NCBI GenBank assembly: GCA_017506865.1
Contig: JAFCMP010000530.1
Span: 124,001-188,000, forward strand
Origin: Tribonema minus
Taxonomy: Eukaryota > Sar > Xanthophyceae > Tribonematales > Tribonemataceae
Length of the DNA: 64,000 nt
Direction: 5' to 3'
The notes beneath the pieces were generated by a model. It did not search any database. It was not told the DNA's origin and worked only from the letters and a program-made list of their open reading frames with translations. A program made the position numbers and the translations under genes. Positions 1-11,498 of the stretch are shown piece by piece (the stretch's first letter is position 1; each line of letters opens with the position of its first letter).

Positions 1-3000
1 TCTGCTCGCGGCAGCAGCAGCAGCAACAGCAGCACCGGCGACTTATAGAGGCGGCGCTCACCGGTCTGGTAGTCCTCCTGGCCGTGGCCCGGCGCGGTGT
101 GCACGAGGCCCGTGCCCGTCTCCGTGGTGATGTAGTCGCCGCCGATGACTACCTGGCAGGTGGGCGCACGCGGGCACACATGTGGCAGCGATCAGCACAC
201 TAGCGTTCAAGCACGGCAGCCGTCGTGCACGCGGCATCGCGTCGTGCAAGGACGCATCGCCGTCGCTACATTGCGTCGCGCGTCACGATCGCAGCAGCTG
301 CGAGGAGCGGACTGCGCAGGCATGTCGCAGCTCATTATTTGCTCGATGAATGGGCATGGCATGCCTGCCCGCTCGCAGTGGCACCACTCAGCAGGAAGAG
401 ACCGCGCACAGGCGACCGTGCCGCGTGCGCGTGGTGTGCAGCATGCGCATTCGGACTACATCCACGCGCTGACGCTCAGCACGACGAAGCTCGACAGCAC
501 GTGCGCGCAGCATGCCCCCCTCTGAACGCCGCCTGCCCAGGGCGCAGCCGCTGAGCATGCCGCCATCTAGTCGCCACGGCGCATGCCCACAGCTCAGCAG
601 CAGCGCGTCGCCGCCGCACCGCCGTGTGGCCTCGCGTCGCGAGGCGCCACCAACGCTGCATCGGCACCGCCGCCGTCGTCACGGCAAGCGGTCACTTTCT
701 GTCGAGCGTCAAGCAGACGTCAGCGGGCGCCCGTTTGCTCTGTGGTGGCAGCGCTCACCTGGCTCTGGCGCTCGTACAGGGGGTGCTGGTACGTGGTGCC
801 GGCCAGGTCCGCGCCGCTGAGCGTTGCCACCACCTGCGCGCAGGGACGGGCGCACGGCGCGCGCGGGGAAAGCGGTCAGACGCCAAGCAGCGTCGTCGTC
901 GCCTGCAGGCGGTGCGGTCACCACAGGCAGCGTAGTTGCGTTTGCACGGTGACGGGGCGAGCGTATCGCCTCGTCATTCGTGGCACGGGGCGCACGGCGC
1001 GCGAAGACGCGTAATCAGATGCGCAGCGACTTTGCTGTTGCTCACGGGCAGCGCCGTCTGCTGCAGTATTTGCCGCAGTGTGGTCGTCTCGCACAGCTGC
1101 CGGGGAGTGTACCGCCTCGTCGTTCTTCGTCGCAGCGCGCTGCTGCCGCGCCCTCTGCGCCGAAAGGCAGTCTTGGGGAGTGCGGCAGGCGCACCAGAAA
1201 CGGGGCGTGCGTCACGCAATTTAACTTGGGCAGCACGCCTGCAGCGTGTGAGGGCACTGATGGCGCCCCGCGCCCTCGCACGGCGGCATAGATACAGCAA
1301 GCTATGTCGAAGGGCAGCAATGCATGCTGGTCATGCGTTCCTCGAGGCGTCCTGATGTGCTGCTTGCACGCATGTGAAGGAATGTCATGTCAATCCACTC
1401 TGTGTCATGTCAACCCACTCCAACGGCTGGCTGTTGCAATGCATCTACAGCATGGCATGGGCGTATACATCACTCGACCAACCGCCCTAAGCTGTATTTG
1501 ATGGGCGGCTTGACCGATAAACAATGCCGTACAGTGATACATGCAGCCTTACAGTGGCTCTTCGTGCGGCCCTGCACGCATCGCTTCTCGCTTTCACCAT
1601 CTACAGCGCAATTGAGTTCTGGGCTCTCACCTCAAACTGCTCGCCCTCCGGCGCCCCCAGCTTTGCGGACAGGGCTGGTATCAACTCCTTGGCGACCACG
1701 AGCTGAACCCCGGTTGCGTCAACAGCACAACAAGCAACAAAGAATAGTCACAGAGCGCAATTAGCACATAGCTGTCGGTAAAGCGTGTGCGTAGCAAACC
1801 AGCACGCCGAGGGCTCTTGCGACGACAGCACGAGTGAGACGTGCTGCGGCAGCTGTCGCCTGCCACAGGCCAAGTACTTCGCACAGCGTGGGTCAAGCTG
1901 CACCACAGCAGGGAGGCAGTGCCCGGCGCGACTCATGGGCCAAATTGCCATAGCGCACCGCCGGCCGCAGCGATTCCCGCCGCAAACTGACTGCAATTCA
2001 ACTGCCCAACGGCTGTGCTTGCGATACCCTGTCGCTCCGCAACGCTCAGCAGAAGCCCCCCCTCCCCCCCCCCGTCATACATGACACATACACACCTGCT
2101 TGTCGCCCAGCACGGCGTGCGTGACGAGGCAGTAGTCAAGCTTCTCGTTGACGGCAACAGCGAGGTTAGCGGGGATCGTCCACGGCGTGGTGGTCCAGAT
2201 GGCCACGCGCACGTCCGCGCCCGCCGCCGCGTGCACCGCCAGCGCCGCCGACGGCTGCACGACCTTGAAGGCGGCGTACATGCTGGGGGAGCGGGGAGGG
2301 TGTCAGCGACGCGTGTCGTGATGAATGGTTGTAATCGTTGGTCGTGGTATGGTTTGATGTGCATCAAGCGCGCTGCCAGCGAACCTTGAAGGCGGCGTAC
2401 ATGCTGCGGAGCGGGGAGGTTGCGAACGACCTGTGTCCTAAGGAATGATCCTACTCGTTGGTCAGGGCGCGGTTTGATGCGTGTAACGGACGTTGCCAGC
2501 GAGCCGGGATGTCAGTGCCTAGGGCTTGTGCCGAGCTGGTGAGGGCACTCCGGGTGTAACCCTAGGGGGCACACCAAACCCTATGTGTAGGGTTGGGTTT
2601 GCTCGTAGGAAACTAAACAAAGCATACAAGCAGTTGTCATCATGAGCAATGGTCACCTCGCATTTGCGGCGTCACTGCTGCGGAGGAATGCCACCAACGA
2701 AGCATCAGGCACCGCTCGCAGCACCAATGGTCAACTTCCGGCAAGCATTTGTACATGCCTGGCATCCTACAACAAGGCCCTTCCTGAGTGGACATGCCTC
2801 CGCAATGCACGATATCGCAAGTGTTGCCTGTACCACCTGTGCGCGTCCAGTGATTTCAGATGAGGCTCATGAAACAAGTATGGCGATGCTCAAGCTACAA
2901 AACTCACTGACAGGCATTTAAGCCCCATCCGGATCATGGGGCAGGTATGCTATGGTGTGCTGCCGCTATGTGCATACATACCTTGTGCTGCAACTCCCAG

Positions 3001-5689
3001 TGGTTTCAGGTAGGGCACGCCATATAAAGTATGATGATGCTCAAGCTACCATGCTATTTGACAGGCGTTTCTGCCCCCGTCCCTATACCAGGGCAGGTAT
3101 GCTATGGTGTGCTGCCCCTACGTACATACATACCTCGTGCTGATGTGGTCCGGCGGGTACTCCAGCTCCGCCTCCGCGAGCGCCGTCCTGCTGCTGGGGC
3201 TCCAGTTCACGGGCTTCCTTCCGCGGTAAATGTGGCCCGCATCCAGCATCTGCGCAACCCCACCGCAACAAAGAGCAGCATGTAGATGCGGCATGCGTGA
3301 GGGGTGGCCAAAGGGTGCATGGCGCGCACTGTGTGCGGAGGCACGTGATGCAAGGTACCGCCGTACGCTCCGAGTGACAGGCGCCATCGAGTGCGACAGG
3401 TAAGACGGACAGAGCGCGTGATAACGCCACTCAGGCGCTTGGACGTACGACATAAAAAAGCAGCGACGCTCGTGCTGCGCAAGAAGCGGCGATACAGAGG
3501 TCCACGGTGACGGCGATCGCAATGCAACGTGGCGAGGAGGTGTAAGGCAAAGGCGTTCGCAGCGCAACATGCTCGCCACATGCAGACTGTGACCGACGCC
3601 GATGCATCAGCCGTGAAGTACAGACTTGGGGGTGCCTGCTGCTATCCGCAGTGCTCAGGAACTGCACCGCGGCGTGCACGCGCGTACGGGACAGCGATAC
3701 AGCCCGCCGCCGCGCCGCCGCGAGATGCGGTCGCAACTCCAGCTCCAGTCCACCACCGCCATCATCAGCAGCGCTCATCACGCAGCAGCGCGCGCCGCAC
3801 CTTGCCGAAGACCTCAATCTGCGCCGCCTCGTACTCCGGCTGCAGCGTGAGGTACGGCTCGTCCCACAGCGCCCACACGCCGTAGCGCTTGAACGCGTCG
3901 CGCTGGCGCTCCACCGTCGCCGTGGCAAACGCCGCCGCGCGCTCGCGCAGCTGCAGCGTCGTCAGCCCCGCGCGCTCGCCGGACTTCATGCTCTGCAGGA
4001 CCTGGGGGCGACGGCGGCATGGCAGAGTGCAGGTGGCAGCACATCTCAGCGTTGAGTGTACCAAACAGTCCAGATTGGACAGGGGTCACAGAGGCGAATG
4101 TGATTGTTCAGAACGGTGAAGGGCAGCGTCGAGGGTCTGGTGGCGTTGCGTATTGCCGCGCCGCAATGCGCTTGATATGTTCAGTGAATGCTGTGCACCA
4201 GTGCTGCATGTTCAGCCTGCCTGCAACTCGTGAGCCCCCGTTGTTAGCGCAATTGGAGCCAAACAGCTGTGTTGGGGTAAAGCTGGCTTGCGCGAGATCT
4301 GCCTGTGTGCGCTGTTGCTGGTCAGTGCGAGAGGGCGTCCATACAAACCGCCAACACAATTGCTGTGTGCCCCCCCCTTACACACACACAAATCGTTTGC
4401 AGGCCCGGCAAAAGCGGCACCGTTTCGCAGGTGCGGCACCCATTTTGCTTGTGTAGGGCGGCATGTGTAGCGGTCGCAGTGGCAAATTTGATGAAAGTGT
4501 GTAAGGACTGGCTGCAACAGGAGCGATAGTCTGCGCATGCTCACCTTAAGCTCAATTGGGAGCCCGTGACAGTCCCACCCCGGGACGAAACGCGCACGCT
4601 TGCCCTGGAGCAGCTGATATCTGTTGATGAAATCCTGTGCACAGAGTCCAGAACCAGCAGAGGCAAGTGCAGCGGATCGTCGCAAAACCATGGAAGCGAA
4701 CAGTTAAGTAACTTCAACTATGCATCGCCCCAAAACTTCGTGATTCAATGCACACCCATTGATGTCGGCTATTGATGATAGCGACAGGCTGCGATCTTGG
4801 CAGATGCACTGAACAAGCCAGCATCACACCACATCACATGCGTTACATATCACGGCGTGTGTGCAAGTCATTAACAGACGGAAACTCAAACCGTTGGCTG
4901 CCTGTGCATGATGCAACTGTGGCTCCGCACCATTGCGTGTCACCAGACAGACCACTGCAAATACAAAGCTAAAGCCCCTGCACTGTTTGCAACACGCTAC
5001 GTTTTGCTGGAGTCCGTCAACTGCTGACTAGATCTGAGTATTTGATTAGGTGTCACAGTGTGTGCAATTCAGCCACCACAGCAATCCGCACTTGCAGAGC
5101 AGCCCGTCAAAAATATCACAACGTAAAAAAGAACACAACGCTGTCCTTGACGTTTCAAAACAGAGAGGGAACACCAAACATGCACAGAGACAACCACTAA
5201 GCACTGGCGCACCTTGAGGATTTTGTTGAGAGCATGCCCGATGTGCAGGTCTCCATTGGCGTAGGGTGGCCCATCGTGGAGCACATACACGTCGCCTGGG
5301 TTGCTCTCCGCCAGCTGCTCGTAAACCCTGTTCTCAGCCCAGTACTGCTGCAGCTCCGGCTCCCTCACCACGGCATTGGCCCTCTGGTTGAAGCTGGTCT
5401 GTGGCAATATGACCGATGTCTTATAGGGAGAGTCAGGCTTCTTGGCCTTGCTCTGCTTCTCAGCAGGGGTCTGCTTCTGCTGCTGCTTTTGCTGCTGCTT
5501 CTGCTTGCCCTGCTGCTTGGGAGCTTCGCTGCTCACCATCCTCAGCACTCCTCTACTGCTGACGCGAGCGTGCGCCAGCGCCACAGGCCTGGCGCCCAGC
5601 ACCTGCCGCCGAAGTGCAGGGGTGAACATCGCGGCAACGCCCTGCAGGACGCACAGGCACGCGATGGCCCGCGCCCACGCAGGATGCAT
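1..5689 (-). CDS. ileS: Isoleucyl-tRNA synthetase, plastid-targeted (5' part; continues off the left edge)
   Basis: This enzyme charges tRNA-Ile. Exons, 5' to 3': 5213-5689, 4545-4634, 3801-4001, 3134-3249, 2096-2282, 1631-1702, 759-833 and 62-152; all phases agree. The HIGH motif lies in [18 protein letters not shown] at the end of exon 1. Exon 2 carries [13 protein letters not shown], exon 5 [11 protein letters not shown], and exon 8 [21 protein letters not shown] from the editing domain, all typical of bacterial/plastid IleRS. The KMSKS motif and C-terminus lie beyond the window. The ATG at 5689 is preferred: it opens with [17 protein letters not shown], a signal-peptide-like segment, followed by an Arg/Ser-rich transit-like stretch and a Gln/Lys-rich linker. 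An in-frame ATG at 5821 is possible, but a candidate splice acceptor at about 5726 would place it in an untranslated region. Intron 4 carries two tandem duplications of exon edges. Identity is certain; plastid targeting is inference. Confidence 0.94.
2262..2502. repeat. Tandem duplication copying an exon edge into an intron (IleRS exon 5)
   Basis: Units of about 121 bp. The copy starting at 2262 holds the true acceptor (2283-2284) and first 20 bases of exon 2096-2282. The copy starting at 2383 repeats both, with an intact CAG before the same MYAAFK codons. Confidence 0.88.
2560..2600. repeat. Telomere-like inverted unit
   Basis: AAACCCTA and TAGGGTTGGGTTT face each other across a few bases, with a further CCCTAGGG just upstream. 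Short, but similar to the palindrome at 20217-20236. It lies in intron 4 of the IleRS gene. Confidence 0.55.
2848..3143. repeat. Tandem duplication copying an exon edge into an intron (IleRS exon 4)
   Basis: Units of about 150 bp. The copy from 2998 ends with the true donor of exon 3134-3249 (at 3132-3133). The copy from 2848 contains a similar ATACCT donor-like site. Together with 2262-2502 this means both ends of intron 4 are duplicated. Confidence 0.85.
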
Positions 5690-6216
5690 CGCGCTACACC
5701 GCCGGCTGTGTGTTTGGCTCCGGAGCTGAGAAGTTACTGTTGAAGTTGCTGTGTGAAGTTGAAGTTGCATGAAACTGAAACACCTTCCTGCACTGTTGAA
5801 GTTGCGTGAAATTTGAAACATATCAAGATCCTGCAGTCAATGACATTGTACAATACGCGATGCACGTCGCCTACCGTGGTCCTTGGCCGCCGCACAACTC
5901 TGCAGTTGTCTTTCTTCAATCGTACCCCGGTGCGCAGCACAGGACCGCAGCGAGGAAGCAGAGCAGCATTGAAAAAAAAACGCCATTATCGTCCAGGATG
6001 CTGAGCGTGGTCATGCACAATGTGGCAAACAGGGCGCACTGGCAACAGCAAATACACGAACGCCTCCTCCCCATGATCGCCATGCTTTCTTGTCATTAAA
6101 GAATGTCAATTTTACTCTGAAACCCCAACTGCCATCCAGGCAAAGAAGGCGATGCCAAAAATCAGGCTGTCACTCTCTCATCGTGCCCTTGAGCTTGGAC
6201 CAGCCCCCACGGGCCT
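5690..6216. other. Intergenic region between the IleRS start and the HisC stop
   Basis: This is the putative IleRS promoter and leader. It contains two GTTGAAGTTG-like blocks at about 5740-5805, including one exact AAGTTGAAGTT at 5756-5766. Read on the minus strand these give AACTTCAACTT followed about 30 bases later by CTTCTCAG (AG at 5726-5727), which looks like the 3' end of a 5'-UTR intron. No TATA box, terminator or other gene could be supported. Confidence 0.4.
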
Positions 6217-9200
6217 TCATTCCCGCAATGCAATGGTGCCGTCCTGAACGCCTTTCACAGTGGCGCGCAGTAGCTCCAGCAGCTTGGCGTTCTCCTCCGC
6301 AGTCCCGACCGTGATCCGCAGGCAGTCGGTGCAGTGCAGCTCGTTGCCGCGGAAGCGCACGACGACGCCGTTCTCCGCCATGTGCAGGTAGATGGTGTGC
6401 GCGTGCTCGATCTCCACGAGGAAGAAGTTGGCGTCGCTGCAAGGGGGGCGGGGGACGATGGAGGGGGGCATGTCAGCTACTTCAAGCGGTGACATTCCGC
6501 CAGCGCACCCGAGCCAACACCGAACGGTCATGTGCAGGTCAGCAGCGTGCGCACGCTCTGTGGTCACACCAAGCAGGCTGACGTATCCCTCGATGACGGA
6601 ACGGGGTGCTCAAAGGCTAGGACGCCGACAACATGCGGCTGCCATGCCATGATTTGTGGGCACGTGGGCGATGCTCAGTCACAGGACGGCAGATTTGCTG
6701 TTGCCAACTGGCGAAGCAGCGGTCGCACACACGCTTACGTGCTACATATAACCAGCATCCCCTGCTGCTCTGCAGTCACCAGTGACGGAGCAGCAGCAGC
6801 AGCAGCAGCACCACGCGATCGCGAAAAGCACTCTATGTGCACCTCCGCAAGAGTCTTTCTTGTATCGCGCCGCGCACCTGGGCAGCACACGTCGCACGTA
6901 GGGCTCGTTCCTGAGCGTCTCCATCAGCTTGTCGCGCTGCTCCAGGAGCTGCGCCACGCGCTGGCGGTAGAGGCTCAGGTTGCTGAGCGCTGTGCGCGCC
7001 ACCTCCTCGCTCAGCCGATTCACGTTGTAGGGGGCCTGCGGGGGGGCGGGGGGAGGGGGGGCGAAGGGGGCCGTGAGCGTTTGATGTCCTGCAAGTGCGC
7101 TGTGCCGGCAGCAGACGCGTACCGCTTTGGCGTGGAACCTTATCCACAAGCAAGGGCGAGGTGAGAGGCTCACGCCAGTCAAAGTTGATGCGAGCTTGAG
7201 CACCTGCGATGGTGACCGCTGGGGGGCAAGAGGGGTAGGGGACATCTGATGCGCACACCAGCGTCTGCAAAGGTCGGCGGCTGCACACCAAGCCTCGCGG
7301 CTCAGCACTCAGTGCACAACCTGCTGAAGTGCAACACAACTCATCGACAGCACTGGCACCAACAGCGATCACCGTGCTGACATCAACAGCGATCGGTCGC
7401 TGTCCATGCAGACCTGACAGGCTCTCCACAGTGACCTCTAGACAGTCGCAGACAGCTTCAACTGCAGATGAAGTTTTCCATGAACGACGCCACCTCCCGC
7501 TGCACTGCGCCGGTGCTGCACACGCAAGCCCCCCCCCCCCCCCCACCTGCGCCCAGGCGCACATCGCCACTGCTCAATACGCAAGCGCCCCGCCCCCCCC
7601 CCTGCCCCCCTTCCCTGCGCTCCCCCCGCCGCTCACCTTGACGTTGTTCATGAGCTGCACCACGTCCGCGTGCGCGTACGCCATGCCGACGCGTATCGCC
7701 GCCATGCCGAACGCCTTGGACAGCGTCTGCAGGACGACGACGCGCTCCAGCGCGCCCACGAGCGCGCACGCCGTCTCGCCGCCGCCGCCGCGCGCCGCGA
7801 GCGCAAAGTCGACGTACGCCTCGTCCACGACGACGATGCCGTCGAACGCGTCGTGCACGCGGCGCACGACGTCGAGCGGCACGCTCACCGCCGTCGGGTT
7901 GCCGGGGGAGCACAGGAAGACCATCTTGGTCGCGGGCGTGACGGCGCGCAGCAGCGCGGCCTCGTCGACCGCGAACTCCGGCGTCAGCGGCGCCGTCTGC
8001 ACCGCGACGTCGTTGACCTTGGCGCACACCTGCAGCGATGGTGATTGGCGGATGGCGAGGGGGGGGGGGACTGAGTGCCGGAAGGGCGGCGTAGGGGGGG
8101 CGGCGCAGGAGTGGAGAATGCAGAGCGCTGCTGCAACGGCATGGCTGCGGGGCGCGACACCGCGCAGCGGCGCGTCTGTGTTGACCGGGGCGGCAGGATA
8201 TGAGCGGCGCGTGTCTGCGCTGCGACGTGTGGTGACCCCTGGCTCACTCCTCAGCTATGAAGCGGCGGCGGGAGGTAGGCGGGGGGGGGGGGGGAGATGC
8301 GTTACTTATGGTGGACGCGTGGTGTCGCGCAGCCTCCAGAGCAGATTGCGGGGGAGCAGTGGGTGATGTGCGTGTGAGGCCACAGGTCGCCTCAAGCAGA
8401 AAAGTACCAGACTTGAAGCGGTGCTTGAGAAGTGCACACGCAGCATCAACAGTGTTCTGAAGATAGAGATCGCGGTCTACAAGTAGGGGGTCACGATAAC
8501 AGCAACTGGAGGCCGTAAACAAGAATCACTATCCTTGCTACATAGGACTTGCACAGCGTATCAGCGTTATGCCTCAATTGAGGATGAACTCGCAACAGCT
8601 GGGACTGCAGTTATCACGCCAACAAACCGGTGTGCGCAAAAACCCACAAGTGTTTGCTGACGGCTGAAAAGCTGGGGGCGTTGAGCGGGCGAAGAACACG
8701 CATGAGCCAGCACTGTCACGTTGAAGGGCGTGAACGGCGCAGAGCAGTCGCAACAACTAGGAGAAATGTGCATAGACCATTGAACTCTGCAGACCAGAAG
8801 CTCGACCCAGCAATTGCAGATCAGCACCAGAAGCCATTCAAGGGAAGCATGACAAACTGATCCTTTCTGTGGTACCTTGTACATGCCGTACGTCGGCGGC
8901 GTGGTCAGGATGGCGTCCTTGCCCGGCTCGCAGAAAATCCGGATGAGCAGGTCAATGGCCTCGTCGCTGCCCACGCCAACAAATATCTGCTCCGTTTTCA
9001 CCCCCCTGAACTCCGCTAGCAGCTGCTTGACGCTGCAACAGTCAAGGGGGGGGGGGGGTGAGGCCTTGCGCACGCATCAGCAGGGATCCAATAGCTTGCC
9101 GCCACGGGGAGTCACCTCAAGTGTCGCGCTTTTGTATTTGTGCAGAGTGAGAAAGGAAATGCGGGTGTCGTCCAACGTATCTGCTCTTCGAAAAGAGATG

Positions 9201-10046
9201 AGATGTTGATGCCCTGATGCTTGCAGCAGCAGAACACAAACGCATGCACGCCACTACTGCGGCAGCAGCATGTCCAGCGGCGCATGCTGTGGGAGGGTCG
9301 ACGCTGCCGCGTGAGGGATGCTCAGTATGTGACTGGGTTTGCCAACGTACACTGTCAAGTGCTGGTTGTGTTGCTGTGAAGAACTAGGCACAGAGTGGCT
9401 TACATGAACCCACTGCTACAGAAGTCTACGATGCATCAGGCCCCAGCCGGAGAAACTCGGTGATCGCAATTTCAGATTGTGTGCATGCTTTGCAACACTT
9501 CACAAAGCCTCATTGGCATCTCAGAGGCAACGATGGTTGTTTGTGCTCTATCATTTTGAATGATGCTTGACACTGGGCAACCTAGCTCCAGCGGGTAATG
9601 CACACAGTCATGTTGAACTTCCTCTGCGTGAATTGAACGGCAGGAGCTTTCGCCACACCAAAGCGATGTGCTTGCACTGCGTGCGGTGTCTGAACACGGC
9701 CTTGCGCCTGGTGGGCCAAGCACGCTCACCTGAGTTGGTAGGGGTCGGGATATCGATTCAGCTCCAGTGACGCCATGTCCAGCTCCAGCACAGATTGAGA
9801 AATGGTGGCCCCGTAGCTGTTTTCATTGGCATCCAGAAGAATGCCTGTGTTGTAATCATCCCTGGCGCATCGATAGGGAGTCAAGTCCAGTATATTTTGC
9901 CTCGCCAGCTCCTTCAGCGTTCTACGGGCTCGCTGCTGCTGCTGCTGAGGTTTCGGCCGCGCACACGCCACCACCACTGCAGATGCTGCTGCTACAACCA
10001 CCGCTGCCAATGCCGTCACGGCGATCGCGCCTCCATCACGGGGCAT
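6217..10046 (-). CDS. hisC: Histidinol-phosphate aminotransferase (histidine biosynthesis), plastid-targeted
   Basis: This PLP enzyme converts imidazole-acetol phosphate and glutamate to histidinol phosphate. Exons: 9730-10046, 8876-9032, 7637-8029, 6878-7035 and 6217-6436; phases close and the stop is TGA, giving 414 residues. Family motifs are [47 protein letters not shown] and the PLP-lysine motif [14 protein letters not shown]; the C-terminus has the usual VVVRF and LRITVGT segments. The first ATG with coding character is at 10046. It opens [18 protein letters not shown], then more Ala/Val, then a basic Gln/Arg-rich stretch, so a signal plus transit peptide to a complex plastid is likely. 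Length without the leader (about 360) is normal. C-rich tracts precede several acceptors. It lies in the same orientation as IleRS but about 0.5 kb upstream, and no co-regulation is visible. Confidence 0.95.
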
Positions 10047-11498
10047 GACTATGACTATGTGTGTGGCCTTCACACAAAACTTTACAGGTGCAAACTTCAC
10101 CAGCGAAGTTCAACCGCCCGTGCAGGCGCCTCTTGCCCGATGAATACCAGAGGCCTGTCCGCGGTCCTGCGACGTTTGCGCTGAAGAACTGCCTGCCATA
10201 CCTCCCTTTACGAGGAATTGGGGCGCCAAGAAGCCAAGCCCTATTTATTCCTATGTACACATGCTCACGCAGCTTCGTTCTGGACAATGCATCACCTTAG
10301 GCGGTTCCATCAGAACAAGCACCCCTACTTTCATGAAGTACTACAGATGACCAGCTTCACTCACTAGCAGCAGATGAGGAGCTTTTCGGGGACTGCTACA
10401 GCCCAACGCTAGCCCCAAAAAGTCGTCTGCTGGCTCCTTATGCACAGAAGTCCATTTCAGAGAACATCACATGCGCGCGCTTTTGATACTGGCAAACCAA
10501 GGATTGACTCATGGTCAGAGAGAGCCTTGGCATAACGTCATTAAGCACATGTCAACAGGATACCATCGACATGGTCAGCACTACTTTTGACTGGCGACGT
10601 GCAAAGCACCATGCGAGATGCGCAAAGCATGCAGCCTTTCAGAGCGACGGGTAGGCAACAGTGAGTCTCACTGATTAGGCGCAAATCTCATTGATGATGC
10701 ACGAATGTGCTGGCACTAGATTCATCGCGTGCTTCGATTCGATGCGGGTCATCATCCTTGTGAGAGTCGAGCACGCCCGGACTTTGCAAACTGTGCCACT
10801 GCCCACGATGATGATTCTCACACTACAGAGTGCGCTGTTCATGAGCTCATACAAGCACAGTACCACTTCTTCAACCCCGCCCCTTGTCAAATGCTTGTGC
10901 CACGTGAACCATCTTCAGCAGGCCACAAATCTGCTGTGGCTTGCTCCGCTCACCCCCCCCGTGCCGCACGCTGTTCCTGCTTCATCCACACACGTTACAC
11001 CTCCACTCTTGCTGTAACCCTCCTCAGATAAAAAGACTCCTTCCAAGTGACGTAACGAAACCCTTGAAATAAGCGGTTCATAGAGCATATCATGGCCGTC
11101 TTTTGACACCAGTCATCAGCGACTTGTCGCGGGCCAGCTCACAGCAGTCGCATTGGGCATGCGCTGACCGCGCTGCTCAAGTGCGATGCGCAACTGCTTG
11201 CCCGCCTTGTCAATATCCGGGCCCGCCAGCTAGCGGCAAGCCCGGCACACACGATGCAGCGCGCCACGGTCGCCGCGCACGCCAGAGTAGACGAGCCCAT
11301 GCGTTACCAGGGACACAGGAGCGGCTTGCATCACGCGCCCTGCTCCGCTGCTGCGCTGGGCGCGCAAGGCGACGGCGCCAGTCATCATGCGCGCGATCCG
11401 CACGTGCCACGCTGCCGCCGCTGCTGCCGCTGCCGCCGCCGCCGCCGCCATTGCTGCCAATGGTACCGCTGCTGCTGCTGCCGCCAGCCAGGCCCCCC
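10047..11498. other. Intergenic region, no gene recognised
   Basis: About 1.45 kb between the HisC start and the stop of the Smr/RING gene. Base composition is more AT-rich than the flanking exons. Only short, unconvincing open frames occur on either strand. No homology, RNA gene or repeat was recognised; it presumably includes the HisC promoter (10047 onward) and the 3' UTR of the Smr/RING gene (just below 11499). Confidence 0.4.

Noticed and set aside
5690-5821. IleRS start at the upstream ATG 5821
   Set aside because: The added residues look untranslated and include the AACTTCAACTT blocks and a probable splice acceptor; the ATG at 5689 gives a plausible leader. Not fully excluded.
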